Under the pieces are notes generated by a model that did not search any database, had not been told where the DNA came from, and saw only the letters and a program-made list of their open reading frames with translations. A stretch of DNA of 10,581 nucleotides, taken from NCBI GenBank assembly GCA_937894185.1, contig CALCSA010000355.1, positions 1 through 10,581 on the forward strand. Reading direction: 5' to 3'. The stretch comes from an uncultured Clostridia bacterium (GTDB lineage: Bacteria > Bacillota > Clostridia > Oscillospirales > Ruminococcaceae). Positions 1 through 6,090 of this stretch are shown here, one piece after another; position 1 is the stretch's first letter; each line of letters begins with the position of its first letter. Both the position numbers and the translations under genes were made by a program.

Positions 1-273
1 GTAGGCGATGGCGGCGCTGGGTGCTTTGACTCCGGTGCTTAAAACATACTTGGCAAGGCCTTGGGTGGCCCGGCCCACCACATAGCAGTTCATCCGGTTG
101 GTGCCCATCCCCAGAATCCCCCGGAGCCCCGCCGTCCCGAAGGAAAGCTCCCGGTAAAACCGCTCCTTGATTTCTTCCGAGTCGTTTTGAACGGCAATCA
201 AATCCTGTTGAGCCTCGGCATCCCGGGTGGTTTTTTCCAGCCACAGACGGTACAATGTCTCTTCCCTTGTCAT
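1..273 (-). CDS. pgcA: Phospho-sugar mutase (phosphoglucomutase/phosphomannomutase), N-terminal 91 residues, cut by window edge
   Basis: Only the first 91 codons lie in the window; the reading frame is open to base 1. Translated from the ATG at 273-271, the protein contains the motif ELSFGTAGLRG at about residues 42-52 followed by GMGTNRMN. This is the N-terminal hallmark of bacterial alpha-phosphoglucomutases of the PgcA type (alpha-D-phosphohexomutase superfamily), which interconvert glucose 1-phosphate and glucose 6-phosphate. Family members are normally about 550-580 residues, so the phosphoserine loop (TASHNP type) would lie beyond the left edge and cannot be checked. A GGGAGGGG ribosome binding site (complement of 282-289) sits 8 nt before the ATG, which fixes the start. 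The enzyme would consume the glucose 1-phosphate made by the glycogen phosphorylase encoded at 5437-3029 on the same strand. No convincing promoter was seen in the 166-bp gap to the divergent transporter genes. The family call is firm; the symbol and the glucose-versus-mannose preference are inferred. Confidence 0.88.
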   Translation of the reverse strand, partial: MTREETLYRLWLEKTTRDAEAQQDLIAVQNDSEEIKERFYRELSFGTAGLRGILGMGTNRMNCYVVGRATQGLAKYVLSTGVKAPSAAIAY

Positions 274-339
274 GAGGACATCCCCTCCCTTTTATCTTCT
301 CTTTTTCAGTGTGCCGCAAGGGCGGCGGAACATGCACAG

Positions 340-364
340 GCCGGGAATAGCCCCCGGCTTTTTT
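340..364 (+). terminator. Terminator-like hairpin in the pgcA/TSUP divergent gap
   Basis: GCCGGG (340-345) pairs perfectly with CCCGGC (353-358) around a 7-nt loop and is followed at once by six T (359-364). This has the form of a rho-independent terminator for rightward transcription. No rightward gene ends before it in the window, so it would stop transcripts antisense to pgcA, or act as an attenuator in the leader of the TSUP pair starting at 440. Read leftward, the hairpin has no T run. The rest of 274-439 shows no convincing promoter on either strand. Confidence 0.55.
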
Positions 365-439
365 CCCATACTAGAAGCGTGCCGGTTGGATGATCGGGCA
401 CCTTATGACAGGACATTCCTCTTGAAAGGAGACCTGCCT

Positions 440-799
440 GTGAAGCATCACAAGCGTTGGCTTGCCTGGCCCATGGGTCTGGCGGTAGGACTGCTCAACG
501 GCTTTTTCGGTTCGGGAGGCGGCATGGTAGGCGTACCCATGCTCCGTATTCTGGGGCTGGAAACGCAGGAAAGCCACGCCACCTGTATTGCCGTCATCGC
601 CCCTTTGGCGGCGGTTTCCGCCGGGCTGTATCTGTATCGGGAAGCCTTTGCCCTGCGGGATGCCCTGCTCTACCTGCCGGGTGGCCTTGCCGGAGCGCTG
701 GCGGGAGCATGGCTTCTCCCCCGGCTGAAAACCGTCTGGATCCGGCGGGGCTTTGGCGTTCTCATCCTCTTTGCAGCGGTGAGGCTGCTCACCCGATGA
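440..799 (+). CDS. Half-size TSUP (TauE/SafE/YfcA-like) membrane permease, first half
   Basis: Predicted 119-residue integral membrane protein with about four hydrophobic helices (near residues 8-35, 44-66, 72-92 and 100-117). The first helix carries the glycine-rich FFGSGGGMVGVP signature typical of TSUP anion permeases, a family that includes sulfite/sulfoacetate exporters and other organosulfur or carboxylate carriers. Full TSUP proteins are about 250 residues with two internal repeats of four helices; this gene encodes one repeat only. I place the start at GTG 440, because AAGGAG (426-431) lies 8 nt upstream and the hydrophobic domain begins directly after it. An upstream in-frame ATG at 227 would run antisense through pgcA and through the terminator hairpin. 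The stop (797-799) overlaps the next gene's ATG in an ATGA, so the two proteins are probably made in equal amounts and assemble together. The substrate cannot be told from sequence. Confidence 0.85.
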   Translation: MKHHKRWLAWPMGLAVGLLNGFFGSGGGMVGVPMLRILGLETQESHATCIAVIAPLAAVSAGLYLYREAFALRDALLYLPGGLAGALAGAWLLPRLKTVWIRRGFGVLILFAAVRLLTR

Positions 800-1182
800 G
801 CTGGGTCTGGGCGGTGCTGGCCTCCTTCTTCGGCGCGGTGATCAGCGCCTTGGGGATGGGCGGCGGCGGCATTCTACTCATCTACCTCACCGTCTATTTG
901 GGCATGAGCCAGCTGGAGGCTCAGGGCATCAATCTGGTGTTCTTTCTGCCGGTGGCGGCGGTGGCCCTTTGCGTCCACGCCAAACACAAGCTGATCCGCT
1001 GGAAGATGGTGCTCCCTTTTGTGGCGCTGGGCCTGCCCGGCGTCTGGCTGGGGGCATGGCTGGCCCAAAAGGTGGGTTCGGAGCTTCTCTCCAAGCTGTT
1101 CGGCGGATTCTTGCTGATCATCGGCATCCGGGAGCTGTCCTTTAAGGCCCCGGATAAGCCGGATCAGAACGAGCAAAGCTAG
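796..1182 (+). CDS. Half-size TSUP (TauE/SafE/YfcA-like) membrane permease, second half
   Basis: Predicted 128-residue membrane protein with about four helices (near residues 3-34, 43-64, 71-93 and 99-116) and a soluble, charged C-terminal tail (about residues 117-128, KAPDKPDQNEQS). The signature ISALGMGGGGILLIYL near residues 16-31 matches the TSUP glycine motif and occupies the same place as FFGSGGGMVGVP in the preceding protein. The pair therefore looks like the two repeats of one transporter encoded separately. Translation begins at ATG 796 inside the ATGA overlap with the upstream stop; no separate Shine-Dalgarno sequence is evident, which supports translational coupling. The TAG stop (1180-1182) overlaps the TAG of the convergent GH13 gene within a shared CTAG. 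No terminator follows before the opposing gene. A single upstream frameshift is unlikely to explain the split, because each half has a clean start, four helices and its own tail. Confidence 0.84.
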   Translation: MSWVWAVLASFFGAVISALGMGGGGILLIYLTVYLGMSQLEAQGINLVFFLPVAAVALCVHAKHKLIRWKMVLPFVALGLPGVWLGAWLAQKVGSELLSKLFGGFLLIIGIRELSFKAPDKPDQNEQS

Positions 1183-3032
1183 TTCTTCAGCACAACTCCC
1201 GAAAGCCCCTGCAAGCTTTTACCATCATACTCCCCGTATACGGCGAGAGGTGTCGAAGCTTCAAAGCCCTTGGGTAAAAGCAGAGGTTGGGGCTCCTCGG
1301 TGCGGTTGACGGCAAAGAGGAGGGAAAGCTCCCCCTTGCGGCGGATAAAGGAGCAAACCTCATCGGAAAAGCAGAGGGGAATGAACTCTGCCGTGGAAAA
1401 GATGGGGTAATCCCGGCGAATGCTCCCCAACGTCCGCAGGTAGTCCACCAGCCCGGCGTCTTCGTTCCCCCACGGGTAGCAGCCCCGGTTAAAAGGGTCC
1501 TTGTAGCCGCACATCCCCGCCTCGTCCCCGTAATAGAGGCAGGGAATCCCCGGCAGCCCATATTGGAGGATGCAGCCCAAGGCAAACAGATGCCTGCCCC
1601 GCCAGTACTGCTCCTGCGGCAGGACCTGACGCTCGCTTTGCCAGCGGCGGTCGTAATGCTCGATGGGGTCTCCCCCCAAGGCGGTGATGGCCCGCAGGGT
1701 GTCGTGGGTGGAAAGGCTGTTCATCAGCGCCGACACCACCGGCGGAGGGTAGTGCTCCAGAATTTGCAGGATGGTATTCAAAATGCCTTGCCCGTCCCCG
1801 TACCGCAGGTAGTGGAGCAGCCCATCCCGAAAGGGATAGTTCATGACGCTGTCCATCTGGCTGCCCAGCAGATAGTGGCGGCGGTATCCGTAGCTCACTT
1901 TGTTGGAGGCATCTTCCCACACCTCGCCGATGACGGCGCAGTCGGAATCATGCTCCTTGATACAGGCGTAAAGGGCATCCAAAAAAGGGTCGGGAAGCTC
2001 GTCGGCCACATCCAGCCGGAAGCCGGAAGCCCCCAGCCCCAGCCATTTGCGCAGCACCCCGTTTTTTCCGGTGATAAACTCCAGAAAAGAGGGCTCCGTC
2101 TCCCGAATGTTGGGCAGAGTGGGGAATCCCCACCAGCTCTCGTAATCATGGGGCCAGTGGCGGAACTGATACCACGGAACGTAGGGGCTGTCCGGGTCCC
2201 GGAAGGCTCCCCCTTCCCCGTAGCGGCCCTCCTTGTTAAAGTAGCGGCTGTCCGCCCCGGTATGAGAAAAGGCCCCGTCCAGAATCACGGCAATCCCCCG
2301 GTCTTTGGCTGCCCGGCAAAGGGAGGCAAAGTCCTTTTCATCCCCCAGCAGGGGGTCAATACTAAGGTAGTCGGCGGTGTCGTACCGGTGGTTGGAGTGG
2401 GCCTCGAAGATGGGGTTGAGGTAAAGGCAGGTGACCCCAAGGCCGGCAAGGTAGTCCAGCTTCTCTTGAATTCCTCTAAGGTCGCCGCCGAAGTAGTCGT
2501 TGTTGAGGACTTTGCCCTCCTCGTCTGGCCGCCACTCCGGCTGCCCGCCCCAATCGGTGCGGAGCTTCCGGTCGGCGGGGACGTTCTGTTTCATCGTCCC
2601 GCTGTGATAAAAGCGGTCGGGGAAGATTTGGTACATCACACCCTCCCGCAGACAGGAGGGTGCTTTCATCTTGGGATCATAGACCGTCAGCTGCCAGTCG
2701 TTGCCTCCGGTTAAGGCGGCCCGCCCGTCAGGGCCACGGGTCACCGTCCGGCGGCTGCCCTGACTGGCAATCTCGAAGTGGTAAAACCACACCCGGGGAG
2801 CTTCCCCCGCAAAGGTGCAGCGGTAGTAGTTGCTGCGAAAGTCCCCTCCCTCCAGCTCCATGGGCAGGGACAGCGCCTGTGCCGGATGGTCGGCGGGGAT
2901 CAGCTTTAGGCTGCAAACAGCTCCCACCCAGTCCTTTCCCAAAAACAGGGTGAAGCAAACCTCCCGCCCGGCGGGAACCGCTCCAAAGGGGGTTTTGCAG
3001 TTGGGGTTGCGGCTGTCGAAGTAGACCGTCAC
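1179..3032 (-). CDS. GH13 alpha-glycosidase (neopullulanase/maltogenic amylase-like)
   Basis: A 617-residue protein with no signal peptide, so it should act in the cytoplasm on maltodextrins or glycogen fragments. Residues 1 to about 120 look like an N-terminal beta-sandwich (CBM34-like; KTPFGAVPAGREVCF near 13-27). The catalytic barrel begins at GVMYQIFPDRF (131-141). GH13 conserved regions seen are: region I ILDGAFSHTG (Asp252, His257); region II GFRLDVADE (337-345, nucleophile Asp341); region III VIGEVWED (367-374, acid/base Glu370); and region IV NSLSTHD (438-444, Asp444). YFGGDLRGI (180-188), YLNPIFEAHSNHRYD (204-218) and YYGDEAGMCGYKDPFNR (500-516) also fit the neopullulanase/cyclomaltodextrinase group, and all three catalytic acids are present. 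It starts with GTG in a GTGA overlap with the upstream glgP stop, so it is probably translationally coupled. Exact specificity (alpha-1,4 versus alpha-1,6, ring opening) cannot be settled by eye. Its TAG stop lies in the CTAG shared with the TSUP gene. Confidence 0.92.
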   Translation of the reverse strand: MTVYFDSRNPNCKTPFGAVPAGREVCFTLFLGKDWVGAVCSLKLIPADHPAQALSLPMELEGGDFRSNYYRCTFAGEAPRVWFYHFEIASQGSRRTVTRGPDGRAALTGGNDWQLTVYDPKMKAPSCLREGVMYQIFPDRFYHSGTMKQNVPADRKLRTDWGGQPEWRPDEEGKVLNNDYFGGDLRGIQEKLDYLAGLGVTCLYLNPIFEAHSNHRYDTADYLSIDPLLGDEKDFASLCRAAKDRGIAVILDGAFSHTGADSRYFNKEGRYGEGGAFRDPDSPYVPWYQFRHWPHDYESWWGFPTLPNIRETEPSFLEFITGKNGVLRKWLGLGASGFRLDVADELPDPFLDALYACIKEHDSDCAVIGEVWEDASNKVSYGYRRHYLLGSQMDSVMNYPFRDGLLHYLRYGDGQGILNTILQILEHYPPPVVSALMNSLSTHDTLRAITALGGDPIEHYDRRWQSERQVLPQEQYWRGRHLFALGCILQYGLPGIPCLYYGDEAGMCGYKDPFNRGCYPWGNEDAGLVDYLRTLGSIRRDYPIFSTAEFIPLCFSDEVCSFIRRKGELSLLFAVNRTEEPQPLLLPKGFEASTPLAVYGEYDGKSLQGLSGVVLKN

Positions 3033-5437
3033 CGCTCCAGTCCCCAGATGTTATGGGCGTATTCCCTAATGGCCCGATCGGCGGAAAAGACGGCGCTACC
3101 CGCTATGTTGAGCAGGGAGATTTTCTGCCATCGGTATTTATCCCGGTAAAGCTCCCCGGAATACTGCCGCGCTTTGCGGTAGGAATCAAAGTCGGCCAAG
3201 GTCATATAGTAGTCGCTGTCCCGCAGCATGTGGTATAAATCGGGGAAGGTGTTCTCTCCAAACCCGGTCATCAGAGCATCCACCGCCCCCTTGATGACGG
3301 GGTTTTGTTGGTAAAGTTCCGTGGGGCGGTAGCCGGAAGCCCGCAGCTTTTCCACCTCTGCGGCGGTCATGCCAAAGATAAGGATGTTCTCCTCCCCCAC
3401 GGCTTCATGAATTTCCACGTTGGCTCCGTCCAGAGTCCCCAGCGTGATGGCGCCGTTGAGCATCAGTTTCATGTTTCCGGTGCCGGAAGCCTCGGTCCCC
3501 GCCAGAGAAATCTGCTGGGAAATATCGGCGGCAGGAAGCAGCATCTCCATTTTGGTGACGTTGTAGTCCTCCGAAAAGATTACCTGCATCTTTTCCCGCA
3601 CGGCAGGATCGGCGTTGATCTTGTCGGCCAAGGTGCAGATAAACTTGATGATCTGCTTTGCCATAAAGTAGCCGGGAGCCGCCTTGGCCCCAAAAATATA
3701 GGTGCGGGGAGTAAACTCCACCCCGGGATTTTCCTTTAGATACTGGTAGGTGGCCAGAATATCCAGCGCGTTCATCTGCTGGCGCTTGTATTCGTGGAGC
3801 CGTTTGACGTGAATATCAAAGATGGAATCGGGGTTGAGCACCTGCCCTGTCATCCGCTCCATCTGCTTGCAAAATTGTTCCTTACTGCGGTGCTTGGCCA
3901 GAGCCAGCTGATCGAGAAAGGCGGTATCATCGGCAAAATCCCGGAGCCCCCCAAGGGAGCTGATGTCGTCGGCAAAGTTTTCCCCAATGGCCTCCTGAAT
4001 CAGGCCGGTGAGGCTGGGGTTTGCCTGTACCAGCCAGCGGCGGCTGGCAATTCCGTTGGTGACGTTGGTGAACTTTTCCGGCTCAATCCGGTAGAAGTTG
4101 TTGAACACCTCATCCTTAAGGATTTGACTGTGGAGCTTGGAAACACCGTTGACGCTGTGGCTGCCCATCACCGCCAGATTGGCCATGTGAACCCGGCCTC
4201 CCTGCAGGATAGCCATGCTCTCCACCGTTTCCTGATTCTGGTGTTTGTTTTGGTACAGGTCCTGCCGGTGCCGGCGGTCAATCTCCTGAATGATGGAGTA
4301 GATGCGGGGCAGCAGGGGCCGGAGCAGGTCCACATCCCAGACCTCCATGGCCTCCTTCATGACGGTGTGGTTGGTGTAGGCAAAGGTGCCCTGCACAATC
4401 TGCCACGCCTTTTCCCATCCATAGCCGCAGTCATCCAGCAAAAAGCGCATCAACTCGGGGATGGCAAGGGTGGGGTGGGTGTCGTTGATGTGGATGGCGT
4501 TTTTCTCGGCGAAGTTGTCCAGCGTGCCGTAAACCCCCAGATGACGGCGGCAGATATCCGCCACCGAGGCAGCGCAGAGGAAGTACTGCTGCCGCAGCCG
4601 CAGGTTTTTCCCCTCCATGTGGTTGTCGTTGGGATACAGCACCTTGCTGATGGCTTCCCCGTAATAGGTTTGCTGGAACGCCCCGGCAAAATCCCCCCGG
4701 TTAAAGCTTTCCATGTCCATCCCCGCCATGTTTTTTGCCTGCCAGACCCGCAGCAGGGAGATGCCCTCGGAATTGTAGCCCGGCACATGAATATCATAAG
4801 GGACAGCCATCACGGTAGAATAGCCGCTGTGCTGCACCAGATGCTTGTCATTTTCCCAATACTCCTTGAGCTGGCCGCCAAAGCGCACCGGAACCTCGTA
4901 CCCCGGCTTGGTGGTCAGCCATGCTCCCCCGCCCGGCAGCCAGTTATCGGGCAGCTCGCTCTGCCAGCCGTCGGTGATCTTCTGCTTAAAGATGCCGAAC
5001 TCATAGAGGATGCAATACCCGGTGCAGAGATACCGCTCGTGGGCGGCGGCGTCCAGATAGCAGGCGGCCAGACGCCCCAGCCCTCCGTTGCCAAGGCCGG
5101 CGTCCGGCTCCAGCTCGTAGAGGCTTTCCAGCCGGACGTCGAACCCTTCCAGCGCCTGAGTCATCTGATCGGCTATCCCCAGATTAAACAAGCTGTTGCG
5201 CAGGGAGCGCCCCAGCAGAAACTCCATATTTAAATAGTAGACCTGTTTCTTCCCCGCGGAAAGGTTGTGGGCCCAAAACCGTTTGCGCTTTTCCAGCATG
5301 ATGTCGTTGACGACATGAATCACCGCCTGATAAAACAGCTCGTCCGACGCCGAAGATACATCCCCCACCCCCATGCGGTGGGTCAGCTTGTTGCGCAGCA
5401 GCTCTATCAAAACGCTTTTGGTGTATACGGATTTCAT
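3029..5437 (-). CDS. glgP: Glycogen/alpha-glucan phosphorylase (GT35)
   Basis: An 802-residue cytoplasmic enzyme that cleaves terminal alpha-1,4-linked glucose from glycogen or maltodextrin with phosphate, giving glucose 1-phosphate. Seen in the sequence: the N-terminal phosphorylase motifs YYLNMEFLLGRSL and GNGGLGRLAACYLDA, the IHINDTHPTLAIPEL segment, FTNVTNGIASRRWL, DIHVKRLHEYKRQQMN, and the cofactor segment ASGTGNMKLMLNGA, whose Lys657 should carry pyridoxal phosphate, followed by LGTLDGANVEI. Length matches bacterial GlgP. I start at ATG 5437-5435 (MKSVYTK), 7 nt after a GGAGG (complement of 5445-5449). An upstream in-frame ATG at 5452 would place that Shine-Dalgarno inside the coding region and is unlikely. 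The stop overlaps the GH13 start, so the two form an operon from the promoter at 5514-5542. GlgP stalls near alpha-1,6 branches, and the coupled GH13 enzyme plausibly processes the leftovers (inference). Confidence 0.97.
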   Translation of the reverse strand: MKSVYTKSVLIELLRNKLTHRMGVGDVSSASDELFYQAVIHVVNDIMLEKRKRFWAHNLSAGKKQVYYLNMEFLLGRSLRNSLFNLGIADQMTQALEGFDVRLESLYELEPDAGLGNGGLGRLAACYLDAAAHERYLCTGYCILYEFGIFKQKITDGWQSELPDNWLPGGGAWLTTKPGYEVPVRFGGQLKEYWENDKHLVQHSGYSTVMAVPYDIHVPGYNSEGISLLRVWQAKNMAGMDMESFNRGDFAGAFQQTYYGEAISKVLYPNDNHMEGKNLRLRQQYFLCAASVADICRRHLGVYGTLDNFAEKNAIHINDTHPTLAIPELMRFLLDDCGYGWEKAWQIVQGTFAYTNHTVMKEAMEVWDVDLLRPLLPRIYSIIQEIDRRHRQDLYQNKHQNQETVESMAILQGGRVHMANLAVMGSHSVNGVSKLHSQILKDEVFNNFYRIEPEKFTNVTNGIASRRWLVQANPSLTGLIQEAIGENFADDISSLGGLRDFADDTAFLDQLALAKHRSKEQFCKQMERMTGQVLNPDSIFDIHVKRLHEYKRQQMNALDILATYQYLKENPGVEFTPRTYIFGAKAAPGYFMAKQIIKFICTLADKINADPAVREKMQVIFSEDYNVTKMEMLLPAADISQQISLAGTEASGTGNMKLMLNGAITLGTLDGANVEIHEAVGEENILIFGMTAAEVEKLRASGYRPTELYQQNPVIKGAVDALMTGFGENTFPDLYHMLRDSDYYMTLADFDSYRKARQYSGELYRDKYRWQKISLLNIAGSAVFSADRAIREYAHNIWGLER

Positions 5438-5513
5438 CAGGCTTCCTCCCATGTTTCCCGGATGTTCAACGCCAAGGGCAGATACGCTGTATCAGGGCTT
5501 TATTTACCTATTT

Positions 5514-5542
5514 AGTATATAGGATTGCCCCCGGGTTTTCAA
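5514..5542 (-). promoter_or_regulatory. Sigma-A promoter for glgP-GH13
   Basis: On the minus strand TTGAAA (complement of 5537-5542) is separated by exactly 17 nt from TATACT (complement of 5514-5519). Transcription would start near 5507, giving a leader of about 70 nt before the glgP ATG. I saw no convincing catabolite-responsive (cre) element overlapping it. Confidence 0.8.
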
Positions 5543-5600
5543 TCCCCGTGAGGAATTAATTGGCATTTTCCCGCTTTTGGGCGGTGGGCCTGTCCCCCTC

Positions 5601-5629
5601 TTTCTTATTGTGGAAAAATGGTTTATAAT
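5601..5629 (+). promoter_or_regulatory. Probable promoter for zapA-purB
   Basis: A perfect TATAAT at 5624-5629 precedes zapA by 74 nt. The hexamer at the 17-nt spacing, TTTCTT (5601-5606), is a poor -35 match, so the -10 is the main evidence. A TTGACC at 5652-5657 further down has no well-spaced -10 partner. The rest of the divergent gap, 5543-5600, shows nothing else I can name. Confidence 0.55.
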
Positions 5630-5703
5630 AGGATACAAAACACCTTGGGGCTTGACCAAAACAGCCCCGCAGCATTTACATATTATAAAAAGGAAGTGGG
5701 TTT

Positions 5704-6045
5704 GTGGCTGGAAACCGAGTTGTCATCACCATTAACGGGGTGCGCTATCCCATCCGGTCGATGGAAGAGCCGGGGTATGTCCACAAGCTGGCGGAGGAGA
5801 TGGACGCTTCCCTGCATACGCTCACCCATCAGGGAAACCTTAGCCTCAGCGAGGCTCTGGTGCTGTTGAGTCTGGAATATCTGGACAGCTACCGCAAGGC
5901 AGAGCGAAATCTGGACAATATGCGCAGCCAGCTGACCGAGTATTTAGAGGATGCGGCCAAGGCCCGGCTGGAGCGGGACGAAGCCCGCCGGGAAGTCGAG
6001 CGGCTGGAGCGGATGCTCAAGGGCAAAGAACCTGCCCATTTGTAA
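5704..6045 (+). CDS. zapA: Cell division protein ZapA family
   Basis: A 113-residue protein with the ZapA architecture: a short N-terminal beta domain (NRVVITINGVRYPIRSMEEP, residues 4-23, then YVHKLAEEMDASL) followed by a long charged helix (about residues 68-108, rich in Arg/Glu/Leu) that should form the dimerising coiled coil. ZapA binds FtsZ and cross-links protofilaments in the Z ring. The start is GTG 5704, with AAGGA at 5690-5694 nine nt upstream; an overlapping open frame beginning at 5618 has no such signal. The next gene, purB, follows after 45 nt with its own ribosome binding site and no terminator between, so co-transcription is likely. The purine link is probably only shared transcription. 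Small ZapA proteins are divergent, but the N-terminal motif is characteristic. Confidence 0.87.
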   Translation: MAGNRVVITINGVRYPIRSMEEPGYVHKLAEEMDASLHTLTHQGNLSLSEALVLLSLEYLDSYRKAERNLDNMRSQLTEYLEDAAKARLERDEARREVERLERMLKGKEPAHL

Positions 6046-6090
6046 CCGCCGCCCATTGGCCACCAAACATTTAGACACGGAGGTTTTCTC

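Noticed and set aside
227..439. N-terminal extension of the first TSUP gene to an ATG at 227
   Set aside because: It would be antisense to pgcA, translate through a terminator hairpin and add soluble residues not expected in the family. GTG 440 has a well-placed AAGGAG.
1287..2714. Long open frame (475 codons) on the plus strand opposite the GH13 gene
   Set aside because: It is antisense to a clear GH13 gene with all catalytic motifs. The translation is low-complexity Val/Gly/Pro/Gln-rich, resembles no family I know, and is what a GC-rich third-position bias produces.
3794..5233. Long open frame (479 codons) on the plus strand opposite glgP
   Set aside because: Antisense shadow of a certain glycogen phosphorylase. 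No ribosome binding site was seen and the protein is rich in Val/His/Gly with no recognisable motif.
5438..5452. Five-codon upstream start for glgP (MGGSL)
   Set aside because: Those codons consist largely of the Shine-Dalgarno sequence for the ATG at 5437; no independent ribosome binding site precedes 5452.
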